Shown here piece by piece: positions 12,806-23,490 of a stretch of DNA of 64,000 nt. The first letter of the stretch is position 1. Every line of letters begins with the position of its first letter. The position numbers and the translations under genes were made by a program. Below the pieces are notes generated by a model that was given only the letters and a program-made list of their open reading frames with translations, did no database searches and had not been told where the DNA came from. The DNA is from Acholoe squamosa (taxonomy: Eukaryota > Annelida > Polychaeta > Phyllodocida > Polynoidae): NCBI GenBank assembly GCA_949317995.1, contig OX439036.1:25565854-25629853 (forward strand), written 5' to 3'.

Positions 12806-15100
12806 ATGGCTTCACGGCGTGCAACTAAGCGCAAGACGCAAAGAAAACCCGTAAAAACAACAAATGACGAGGGGAATGAGGGCCAACAGCCTGAGGATAC
12901 CTCGAGGAAGGGACAGGGCACACGTTTCACGGCAAGAGGTAAGCCTAGACTTGAAATAACAAAGGAAGATGAAGAATCTGCTCGACGTCTTCTCGACCGT
13001 ACCGGTAGTAAATCTGGGGCAGTGGAGGAGTACAATGAAGACGACGACAATGAGCCCCAAGACCTCAGTTGCACACCTTCCTCCCATTCCAGGGGAGGCT
13101 ATTCTGACTCCAAAGGTCCCTACTCACGGCTAGGTATGGGTGGCAGCCGCCTAACCAAGAGAAAACTCATCCCCAATTATGATGAAAACAATGATGAAGA
13201 CGAAGATGAAGAGGAAGAAGGCAGTCCTCGTCCTGCCAAGTTTCTTAAGAGCCCCCCTACCTCTGCAGGTACAGAAATAATTATTGATCACGACGAGGAT
13301 GATCCCTGCTATATGGACCCCGATTATGATTCACAGGAATTTTCTTTGGACAAAGAAGAAGAAGACGATCCCCTCCCTACCATAAAGCCACCCAAAAAGA
13401 AAAGACCTGTAGCCCCCACAAACTTCGACATGACTAAAAGAAACCAGGAGGGGGCCAAGGTCACCAAGGTCACTCCTAAGAAGACTGTGAGGGAGGTTAC
13501 TCCTAAAAAGACTATAGGTCAGTTAAAGTCCAGACCAACTGCCCCTGGAAGTGGCCGACAGTACTTCAAAGACAATGCGGTCTTGGAAAGGTTGTGTGAG
13601 CTATGGGAGGCTGTTCCATACCTGTATGACAAAAATCACAAGCTGTATAAAGACCCGACAGCAAGGTGGGCCGCCTTGGGAAAAGTTGGCGACGACTTAG
13701 GGATACCAGGTAATTTATTCAAGATTTTCAAGAAAATATATTTAATCCTAGACCCACATATTTTAAATCGTCCTAGACAACAGAAAAAATCCAAGATAAA
13801 AAAGAGAGAAATAATTCTGATTAAAAACAGCTTTGTTTCATTTCTACTTGCTCTTGTATTTAAAACAAATCTGAATTAAAATGAAAATAAAAAAAATTCT
13901 ATTTTTTTTCAGCCTTCTTTGTCAACACAAGGATGAATTCGCTAAGGACAGACTATCAAAAAATAGTCTCAGGCAAGGTCAAGTCGGGCTCTTCTGCAGC
14001 CGACAGGAAGCTCCCATACAAGAAAGAGTTGATTAAGTGGCTTTGCTTCTTCTTGGATCAGTATTGCAAGAAGGAAGCAAGCATAACTAACTACAGAAAG
14101 GTAAGTTCTCCCCTGCCTTTCTTGATTTTTAGGCCAATGATGCTCGCAATGGATTGAAATAATCCCCAACAAAAAAAAATCCCAAATAAAATAATCCCAA
14201 AAAAAATACCCCAATAAAAAATTTGATTATCTATTGGCTTGCTACCTTGATCAATTAATCAATCAACGACAATTATAAAGTAATGCATCTTGGATAATTT
14301 TTGCTTGCTATTACCCTGATTAATTCATCGTACAGCAGACTTACCAGGCTACCTTCTCTGCTCATTTACTGTTCTCCCTTTCTTGTTTTTTCAAGCAAAC
14401 CCAGGTAGAGGAGGAATCACAAGAACAGGAGTCCGACAACGAGGACCAGGACCAAGGCTGTAATGAGGAGGAAAACTTGGAGCCTGATGAAGGAGGGTTG
14501 GAGGAAGCCGATGTAATCCCAGATGAATATGAAGAAGAAGCTATTTCATCCAGGACGCGTAGTTCTCCCAACAAACAGAACATTGGTAAATCTAAGACCC
14601 CCCCCTCTCTTCTGGCAAGGGGAAAGGTTCAGGTAAAAGCTCTACAAAAAAGCCAACTCCTGAGGCTACCACTAAACCCCCCCAGAAGGGCTGGCAGCAC
14701 AGGCAGTTCGACGGTACAGCGACCCTCCTCCTCTGACGGCCTGACAAAGATAAATTCTATGCAAATAATGAGGAGGTTTCCAATGAATATTTCAGGAACA
14801 AGGAGCCTCAGCATCTCCGAGAGAAAAAAAAACAAGACTGTCGCCGAGGTCCTTGAAAATCGAGAGCAATATTTTGAAAAGTGCACCAACTCTGTGGTAG
14901 AGCTGACCCAGCTTGCTGCAGCACGCCATGCTCAGCCCCCTCCACCTCCTCCTGTGGCAGAACCTGAGACGGAGGACTCCCACTGGAGTAAGATGATCTT
15001 GTTCCAGTGTCAGAGAATGAACCAGAGAGTACGAGAAAAGTTTAAGCTACACATGCACAGCTTGGCTTTAGACGCTGTGAATGGGGATTGGGTCCAATAA
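12806..15100 (+). CDS. MADF-domain protein of PIF/Harbinger 1 (three exons)
   Basis: Predicted exons are 12,806-13,709, 13,913-14,100 and 14,396-15,100, joined by GT-AG introns. The phases agree and the total is about 598 residues. The N-terminal half is basic then acidic and low in complexity (Asp/Glu runs). A MADF (Myb/SANT-like) DNA-binding domain spans the exon 1/2 junction: LCELWEAVPYLYDKNHKLYK in exon 1, then an LRTDYQKIVSGKVKSG helix in exon 2. The C-terminus (HWSKMILFQCQRMNQRVREK) resembles a short BESS-type interaction motif. The start ATG lies just downstream of a TCACGTGAC element. Intron positions are the same in the second element at 49,628-51,783. AATAAA overlaps the stop codon. 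In this superfamily the Myb/MADF partner escorts the transposase to the nucleus and to the transposon ends; that role is inferred here. The frame looks intact. Confidence 0.85.
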
Positions 15101-15770
15101 AAGACATAAAAAAACTGTTTTGCTCACGATGAATTATCCCACATTTGTAGTTAAAAGTTATATATCCCAGACATTTTTTTATATAGGATAATCCGAGCGA
15201 TGATGTCAACCAATATTCTTACTGTTAAGTGCACTTGACTCAAAAGACTTGATATTACCTTTTGCTATATGTTCTGTTGTGGTGCATAAAAAAACAATAT
15301 GCGACAACAATTTTTCATTTACCATATCTCATCAGGATATAAAGAACTATAACAGCAAGGACTGAAGACAAGGCTTGCATAACCATAAGCTGTTTTGTAC
15401 TTTCTTGTAGTAGGCGATTACCTCATGGAAAAGGAAAATATTTTTTTTTATTTCAAGGAGAGCCAAAAAGCCTTCTGGTTATCATGGAAACAGACTTGAC
15501 GACTTTATTTCTAGTTTACTACATGGTTTTTATATCAAGTTAAAAGTTGCTTCATCTGGAAGAGATCATAAAAGTTAAAAGTTCATCCGCTGTGGTGTGT
15601 TCAATAAAAAGAGGTTTCTACTTTTATAATTAATTCTTCCCTTCAATGCCTTTGATAACATTTATATTCTCCATAACAGAAAACAATACATGTCGCTCAT
15701 AAACCCAAAAGTCCTCATCAAAGATTTGTTTGTCCCAAATAAAATTATCTTGGACGTTTTTTGTCAGAGA
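15101..15770. other. Spacer between convergent Harbinger genes
   Basis: A+T-rich 3' flanks of the two convergent genes, with an AATAAA at about 15,603. No further gene seen. Confidence 0.6.
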
Positions 15771-17668
15771 TTAGTCATCCTCCTCTTCCTCAACTTCTGC
15801 TACAGCCTCCATCCGCCTTTTGCGCATGTACTTGTCTTGCCATGGTACCTTTCCGTGCCGGGAGTTGAACCAGCAGCACAGGCTTTCCCGCATGGCTTTC
15901 ACACTCTGAAGCATGTTCCTCCCATGGTGAGACCTGTCAAGGCCATCCAGGCCATGATCTTCATCCCGCCACTGTCCAGGATGGACCTCGAGCTCTGGCC
16001 CTTCATAGTCGACGGATCCTGCTGGGATGTACTCTGATGGTGCTCGAGTGCGAAGGAAGTTGTGCAGGGAAACTGCTGCCATGGTTACCATTTTAACTCC
16101 CTTCGGTTCCATGTCCTGTGTACGCAGGAAGAGGCGGAATCTGGTAGCAAAAATTCCTAAAAGCATTCTCAGACATGAGACGGCCCCGAGATACTCTGTA
16201 GTTGTACACTATCTGCTCATCTCCCTGGTCTTTTACTGCATACGGCTTCATGAGATTGGTTGCTAGGGAGAACGCATCATCCCCTACCATGAAGTAAGGT
16301 AGCAAGTCCCTCATGCCATTTATCTTAGACGCTGGTGGTATGTTCAGAGGGTTCGCTGGGTCATTAAGGTCAGCGTAGAGGGGCCCTTCCTTCCATATGC
16401 GGGAATCACCTGCCTTGCCTTCTGACCCTATGTCTACATATATGAACCGGTAGTAGGCGTCTACGACAGCCATTAACACTACACTAAAATACTTCTTGTA
16501 ATTGTAGAAGGTGGTTCCACTCTTCCGGGGTTGGCGAATACGAATGTGCTTCCCGTCCACTGCCCCGATCATGTGAGGGACTTGCCACTCCTTCCAAAAT
16601 CCATCTGCGATTTCCTTCCATTCCGCTTCTGTTTGTGGGACCTGGAGGGAGGAAAGGGCAGCTTATATAGGAAGATGTAAATTATATGTTTCTTGTATAT
16701 ATCCCAGATTTTTTTGTAGCAGACAAGACCTTCGGCTAGGTGAAATCCAAGATTTTATAATTGAAACACTTCATACCCCATAGAAAAGAAAACAAAGAAA
16801 CAAACCTTCAAGAAATCTTTAAGGATGGCAGTCATGGCAATGCAGGTGTCTCTTATTATAGGGTAGACTGTTGACCCCCCCACTAAATGACCGTGGTGTA
16901 GAGTTTGACTGCTGTCTCCTACAAAATAAAAAGGAAATTAAGTCAGGTGTCTCAGATAGTTGAAAACCCAATAAAAAAGACGCTATATTAAAATACACAT
17001 TTTATCATTGATATTCTACCTTTGTAACTTCACGGGATACATTTTATATTTCATACATTTTATAGAAAATAAAACAAAAGCTCACCTAAAGCCAAATACC
17101 GTAGGGTTATGTCTAGGCGTTTCTCTGGCTTTATAGACTCTCTGAAGTTTGTGTCACGCCTGTATATCAGGGGGTAGACCTTGCTCAGGAGCTCTTTGTA
17201 TTCTCCAGGGCCCATCCTCAGAGTGTGGCGAAACTCATTCACCTCGTCCATCTGAAATTATTTTATTATATTTTTATCTCTGATAAATTTTATCTTGGAC
17301 AAATAAGGACTCACATCTGTTTTTTTATGACCACGAGCTGCTCTTCTCCTCTTGATCTCTTTAAAATAAGTGAAAACACCACCACCCCATTGAGCTCTAC
17401 TCCTGTCAGGGGAACATGAAGCCACAGACCGGTACCCCTTGACTCCTACCCCCCGAAGTAAACAAAGAGTACTACTTACTTCCAGTAGGTCCCTGTGCAG
17501 TTTAGTGAAGGTGTTTTGCTGCAGATTGTCTGTCCGGTCCTTCAAGTATGGAGCCACGTGGTACTTGTGCTTCCTCTTCTTGCCTTGAAGTATATCAGCA
17601 TCTTCCTCATCCAGTTTCATGAGTATTAAAGTGGCGTGAGCGACCACGAGCACATCTGTGGGCTCCAT
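15771..17668 (-). pseudogene. PIF/Harbinger DDE transposase, one frameshift
   Basis: Predicted exons, read from high to low coordinates, are 17,668-17,480, 17,251-17,086, 16,918-16,806 and 16,641-15,771. They have GT-AG junctions at the same positions and phases as the copy at 47,123. A HARBI1/DDE_Tnp_4 nuclease is recognised by GAVDGKH (first Asp), GSEGKAGDSRIW (second Asp) and SRGRLMSENAF (Glu). Immediately after ENAF (about 16,160) there is one extra A on the coding strand. The frame shifts and the conserved continuation (FRLFLRTQDMEPKG) is read in the next frame down to an acidic C-terminus. The three catalytic residues are kept but the last ~130 residues are lost, so the product is probably inactive. 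The start was placed at the Met homologous to copy 2; an upstream in-frame ATG at 17,695 exists. Confidence 0.88.
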
Positions 17669-17943
17669 GTTGGATTTGCTCAGTATGTAGGTCATATGGT
17701 TGATACTAGGTCATCGCCGATGAAGAGGCCTCTGGTGGAAGAGGGTGGAACCATCCGCGATGACTGTCGGCGATGATAATCCGACAATTTTGTCCTTGGT
17801 GGAAGAGTGAATTTTTTGGTGATTTTGAGACCCGATTTCACTGTCCCCGATAAAATTTGACTATCGGGCCGACAAAATTGTCGGCCCGACAGGCGCCCGA
17901 CGACCGTCGCCGATAGCAAAAACCCACTATCTGGCCGACAATT

Positions 17944-17969
17944 CTGCCGGTTTTGGTGGAATACCCCCA
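17944..17969 (-). repeat. Right TIR of PIF/Harbinger 1
   Basis: Inverted copy of 12,408-12,433; followed by TTA at 17,970-17,972. Confidence 0.9.
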
Positions 17970-18122
17970 TTAAATGAAAATATTTTCCTGTGTGCTGAGG
18001 CTACTTTTGAGGACTTAGTCAGATTCGTGACTCAGGTCTTGTCATGTCACCATGGTTCGTAGGTAAAACGTCGAGCCTTACAATTACCGCCATTAAATTT
18101 ACAGCTTGCAATTCAGCCATAA

Positions 18123-18425
18123 GCGGGACATCCACCAAAACCCTTGATTTTTTGAGCCGATAGTGGGCCAATGGCATTGTTTTTAATAATATTAAACTGA
18201 TTTAATATTATCGGCCAGCTATCAGGAGCATCGCCGATGCAAAACGATAGGTAGACGATGCAAACTGATGGCCAACTTTGACCTCTTCCACTGAAGCCGA
18301 TTGTTGAATGATTGTTGAACGATTTGTGGCTGATGGTCAAAAATCATCGCCGATGCAAGCCAATGCATCGCCAATGAAAACCGATGCCAAAATTGTGCAT
18401 GATTTCGTTTTGGTGGAAGGCCCAC
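18123..18425. mobile_element. Harbinger-related MITE
   Basis: A ~300-bp element with inverted CATCCACCAAAAC/GTTTTGGTGGAAG ends, flanked by TAA (left) and TAT (right). The interior carries GCCGATGC-type motifs like the subterminal zones of the two PIF/Harbinger elements. There is no coding capacity. It is probably a non-autonomous derivative mobilised by such a transposase. Confidence 0.65.
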
Positions 18426-18429
18426 TATA

Positions 18430-19773
18430 GGGATGGGTGTTATAATACACCAATGGTTCGTTTGGCAGGTACCTGTCAAATTAGAAGGAAACATTGTAAG
18501 ATTTATGACATATCTTTATCTTAAAAGTGGAAAGACACAGTAATAAGAGTTCCTAAAAGACTTGTCTGACAACATTGTCCTAACATCTCAACACTCCTCT
18601 GGCCGTGCATGCGCTGTAAAGATGGTAATTACTGATTTGTAATTGCTAATCTGGGATCGATTGTAGAGCGTTGTACGATCACCAATTTGCTGCACGATCA
18701 CCGAAGTCCATTTCTATTACATATACATGATAGGAGCTGCAGATAATCACCAAGATCCCTTACTATGCAAATTGTAGCAGGTGAGTATACTGTATTTTAC
18801 AGCTACTACATGTACACTTCTTACACCATGGCTCTGAAGCAGCCTTGGGCCTTGATCCAGGGCGGCAATTTTAATGGCGAACTATAGGGGCTCAATTTTC
18901 CACTAGAGGTCAGTTCCATTTTAATAGAGAATAGGTAGATAGAAAATTTCATGATGATGAAATTTGATATCATTCTAAAATGCCCTCCAGGATAGCATTT
19001 CTCGACACACTACGACTTGAGCTTTTCAATTATAGAACATAATGAATTGAAAAGAAAATGTCACATTCGGTTTTAAAAGAGTGCTGGGTAGGTGCCTCGT
19101 GTATATCAAAAACACCCCTCTATACAGGGAAATTCATTATTGGCTTAGATATTCCTGGTAGTTATGTCAGAACCGCTTTTTGAACATAGATAATTGTTCA
19201 TATCTGAAATCGATGATTAAGCTCTAAATACATTATAGACCATAATTATGTCTAAAAACACAATAGCCCAGCCCTTTTTTTCAATAAAAAAAAACAAACT
19301 GTTTTTTATCATAGATTTCGATGTAGAGGGAATTTTTCACTTTGTTTTCAGTTTTGGGTTTTGGTGAAAATTGACATAAAAATCGGCAAATTTCGATTAT
19401 TGGAATGGTTGCCATGGCAACCAATAACAGGCATATAGGCCAATTTTCCATAAAAAAAATTCATTTTAGAGTTATTTTCCCCTCCAATGTTCCCCGGTGA
19501 CCAAAGGGGTGTTCTCCCTTGCTGAGTCACAACTATTTCAGTACAGGGAAATATTCATAGGTCAGCTTGAACCCTGATCACATTAGGGAAGAAGATATTG
19601 CAATTTGAGCTGAGATTTCCAAATTTTACATAGAGTAGAAAACACACTATCCGCCCACCACATGGATATACAGTAGAGTCCTTATTATTCTGAAATACAG
19701 TTATACCTGCTGTAGGTATGAACCTTCATACCAGAATTACATTCTACTGTAGGCACAGCTGGTTCTATTGCCT
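18430..19773. other. No recognisable feature
   Basis: A+T-rich, stop-dense. Nothing supported. Confidence 0.5.
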
Positions 19774-19774
19774 A

Positions 19775-19980
19775 TACTGTAAAAAAGATGTCCAAATAAT
19801 CAAGTATTCCTCACCCCAATGTTACCAGAGATCCGTCATTATTTTCACAGAGATGATGTTGTTATTTTCACAGAGATTCCTTGTACCACCACACTGCCAC
19901 GTGGGGCTTCATGTAAAACTACAGTGCTACCCTGCTTTACAAAGGATCCCTGGTAGATTCAACAGTTAATTTTTACAGTG
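19775..19980 (-). mobile_element. MITE family A, copy 2 (inverted relative to copy 1)
   Basis: Read on the minus strand this matches 11,779-11,989: CACTGTAAAAATTAACTG, then TTGAATCTACCAGGGA, TTTTACATGAAGCCCC and a terminal TTTTTTACAGTA. TA flanks both ends. An internal short repeat (CTCTGTGAAAATAA) is doubled compared with copy 1. Confidence 0.7.
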
Positions 19981-21086
19981 TACTTATAGCGGTATTTATA
20001 GCCTATTTACAGTTTCGGCTGAGAGTGCACTGTTATCTGTGGTTGACCGTATTCCAAAGATGTGGCACTGTTATCTGTGGTTGACCGTATTCCAAAGATG
20101 TGATTACAGTGGACTGAAGAAGTGGCTTCCGCCTATTCCAATGATATCCTATCAAAGAAGAACTGAGAGCTCCTGTGTAAAACCAGGAGGGTGTTGCTCC
20201 TATAGTAAAAGGAAGAGCTGGCTAAAAATGCCCTTGTTTCCAGTCCTTTCTTTTCATGTAGATATAACTTGTCCCTTATGTTGCGGGCTTCCCTAGCCCA
20301 CTTAAAAGGGTCTATATCTCCTCTTTACTATCCCCTCAGGATGTGTGTGGTGCACATATGCGCAGGCATCGATACATTCCTCTGTGAAATTGTGTAATGT
20401 AGTTCTTGCCATGAATATGACCTTAGCTGTCGAAATGGCATTAAACATCTATTACTCACTCTTACTCACTCCCTTATGTTGCTCACAAGTGGTCATTCAA
20501 GTACGGTGCTAAAAAAGGGGTACTTGAGTAGGTTCCTAGTTGGGAGACGTCAATCAGTATAATATACTATAGAGTGTGTGACATGAGTAGGTACATGATA
20601 GTGCAGCTCTCTCTGTTTTAAACAAGGCAGGTGACTTTTCAGACTAATGTGGTGAGTGCAAGTTGAATGGTGAAGCAGAGCGTGACTTCTTTTGAAAAGA
20701 GGGTACCTACTGACAGCTCTTTTTACCATAGGAGTAACATGCTCCAGAAATACCAAGACTGCATTGGTAATCCCAAAATCCTATCAACTTAGGGTGTCCA
20801 GAGTCTCCGCCTTGAAGAATGCTACTGGAATTTACTAACAGCTAAAACCTTGCCAGCTTACCAATATGGTGTCTGGACATTGTGCCAAATATTCATGCTG
20901 CATGATTTGGAATTTTGGTGTACTCCTTTTTCCTTTTGCCTTTCCCCTTTTTAGTCGGGAAGAACTATAACTAGATATCAAAGAATCATTTGTTTCCAGC
21001 AGTTAAGAAGACAAAGACTTTGAGAAAGGGCAGTGGTGGGAAGGGCAGTGGTGGGAACCTATCTTACCTAATCTTAGTGCCAAAGC
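19981..21086. other. Mostly unique DNA with a 42-bp tandem repeat
   Basis: A roughly 42-bp unit ending GGTTGACCGTATTCCAAAGATG is tandemly duplicated at about 20,020-20,102. Otherwise nothing recognised. Confidence 0.55.
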
Positions 21087-21190
21087 ACACGGCATTTGGC
21101 AAATTATCTGAGTAAAAGTAAGGATGGCAATCGCACTGCCTAATCAGGAAGAGGGGCACGACCAGGTCAGAGGTATGGGTGCCGGCAGGA
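21087..21190 (+). repeat. Dispersed repeat (partner at 44,447)
   Basis: About 100 bases similar to 44,447-44,560 in the same orientation. Shared blocks include CCAAATTATCTG-like sequence, GCCTAATC and GGGAGAGGAGCACGGC-like sequence. Family unknown. Confidence 0.5.
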
Positions 21191-21744
21191 GACAGCAACA
21201 GCGTACATGGCTGAGTGGAGTGGTAGTGGTTCAGTGGAGGGTGTTGCGAAAGGACAGGAATTCAATTCTGTCGGAGGTGCTATTCCCAATTGGGAACTGA
21301 CTACCCTTAGGTGATGACTTCTTCCCTGTTTTACAGCAAGGTAATACGTTATAGAATTGATTCTTAAGTTTCCATGAATTGGGGAATGCTTACCAGTATT
21401 ATTCACACAAAGAGGATTGATTCTGAGTGTAGGGTGAGAAGTTGGTTCTAAGCAGCAGACCAGCCAGGAACTGGAATGTGAGTTACAACAGTGAGAATCC
21501 GTTTCCAATTCTTTTTGCAATAGCCTCCAGCTGAAAGTCTGGTCCGATAAAGCCGAAAGAAATCTACACTTGTAGGAATTCAATGTCTAGTGAGATGTAT
21601 ATGCACAGGTTACTCTTATGATATAATTTCCAATCTTTACTGGTGCCAGTCCCTTTGCAAGAAGGAATCTGAATTGATTATAATTATGAATCAGAGCAAG
21701 GCAGGGATTTGTAAGCCACTCTGCTGAGGCTTGATCTGTAATAA

Positions 21745-23490
21745 CCCAGCAAATTGTCGTTATCTGTCGCCATGATTGGTCATCAATGGTGACTCCTTTC
21801 TGAGTGATAACTCACTGCATCATCTTTCGCCACTGTGTGTGAGTCTCACATGGCATGGCGATTTATCACAACAGTCGCCAACATGATCTCACTCACTACG
21901 TGAGTATGTGCCACCCCTTGTCATCCCTCACAAAGCATGGTGACTTATCACCACCATCGCCAACATGGATCTAACTCAGTGCTTGAGTATGTACCACTGC
22001 CTGTCAACTCTCAGTCAGAACGGCAGCTTATCCCAACCATCGCCAACATGGATCTGACTCATTGTGTGACTATGTACCACTCCCAGTCAGTTCTCACTCA
22101 GAATGGCGACTTATCACCAACATCGCTAATATGGATCTCACTCCCTGCGTGATTATGCGCCACTCCCAGTCAACTCTCACTCAGAATGGCAGCTTATCAC
22201 CACCATTGCCAACATGGATCTCACTCACTCCGTCAATATGTGCCACTGTTTGTCAACTCTCATTCAGAATGGCAACTTTTCACCTGCATTGCCACATGGC
22301 TCTCACTCACTGCATGAGTTTGTATCACTCCTAGTTAATCTTCTCTCAAAATGGTGACTTATCACCACCATTGCCAACATTGGTCTCACTCAATACGTGA
22401 ATTTGTGTCACTCCAAGTCGATGCTCTATGAGGATTGCATCATCTGTCACTCACTCTCACTCAAAGTGGCAACTTATTACCACCATTGCCAAAGTTGTTG
22501 AGACAGCACCACTGTTCAACATGTAGCCTATCTAGGAAGTGTGGGCATGAAGTATAAGTCCCATACGTATCAAATGTGATTTTTTCACACTGATTTCCAT
22601 GTAATACTTCAGAGTTGAATCAAACAAGATTATATAGAGAGAATATCAATTGAATTTAGATAGAGGTATCTCTAAAATGAAAGCAACTATTCATAAACAC
22701 CTTTTCTCTGGTTACAGGAAAAATACAAAGGGAAATATCAACATGAACACCTTGTCTGTGGTTAGAGGGAAGATACATATGGCAATACCTTCTCTGGCAA
22801 AACATACTTTGATCTGGCAGATGTGAGGCTGCATGATTACCAATGTCGATGATCATGAGCTTTTCATCTAACAAGGTGAATGATCACCAGCGTCGCCATC
22901 ACTGGTGAGTCTGAGTGATCACCACTCTCGCCATCCATGGTGAACCTGCGCTATGACGTGGTGCGCGTTTCATCTAGAGAGGTGAGTGATCAACCGCCTT
23001 GCCATCCCTGGTGAGTGTGGGTGATCAAGTTCCTCACCATCTGTGGTGAACCTGTGCTATCACAAGGTATGAGTTTTATCTAGCAGGTGACTGATCACAA
23101 TCCTTGCCATCCGTGGTGAATGTGCATTATGACGTGGTGTGTGTCTCATCTAGCAAAGTGAGTGATCACTCATGTCGCCATCCCTGGTGAGGACGAGTGA
23201 TCACTCATGTCGCCATCCCTGGTGAGGATGAGTGATCACGATCCTCGCCATCCCTGGTGAACATGTGCTATGACGAGGTGCATGTTTCATCTAGCGAGGT
23301 GAGTGATCACCCGCGTCGCCATCCCTGTTGAGTCTGAGTGATCACCATCCTCGCCATCTGAGGTGAGGCCATGTGATCACCACCATTGCTATTCCTGGTG
23401 ATCTTGTGCTATAGCGTCGTCGTGTTCCATCTAGCGACATGTGTGAGCCACTTCACACAGGTTGACGAGGAGTCACGACAATTTGCTGGG
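21745..23490 (+). mobile_element. 1.7-kb inverted-repeat element of tandem repeats, copy 1
   Basis: Begins CCCAGCAAATTGTCGT and ends with its inverse ACGACAATTTGCTGGG. The left half is a degenerate tandem array (period ~70-75 bp; ACTCAGAATGGC, TTATCACCACCAT, GCCAACATGGATCTC). The right half is a second array (GAGTGATCAC, TCGCCATCCCTGGTGA, TTTCATCTAGCGAG). A non-repetitive centre (about 22,500-22,870) lies between. A nearly identical copy lies at 54,366-56,023 on the other strand. No transposase, so it is non-autonomous. Target duplication unresolved (AA/AA here, AT/AT there). The open frames inside are by-products of the repeat. Confidence 0.8.

Larger units (their letters stand above)
12408..17969 (+). 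mobile_element. PIF/Harbinger transposon 1
   Basis: Inverted ends TGGGGGTATTCCACCGAAAC (left) and TGGGGGTATTCCACCAAAAC (right, minus strand) are flanked by TTA at 12,405-12,407 and 17,970-17,972, the 3-bp TWA target duplication typical of PIF/Harbinger. It holds two convergent intron-containing genes: a MADF protein (+) and a DDE transposase (-). The transposase has one frameshift, so this copy probably depends on transposase from elsewhere. The subterminal regions carry many CCGATG/TCGGCC motifs. Confidence 0.92.

Noticed and set aside
15690-16037. + strand ORF of 115 codons
   Set aside because: Antisense of the transposase exon; a shadow frame.
22656-22874. 72-codon ORF conserved at 54,975-55,193
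   Set aside because: The conservation is explained by the two copies of the 1.7-kb repeat element. The frame has no domain and flanking repeat sequence reads equally well.
21745-23490. CRISPR-like array
   Set aside because: The repeats are degenerate, without uniform spacers, inside an inverted-repeat element of a eukaryotic genome.
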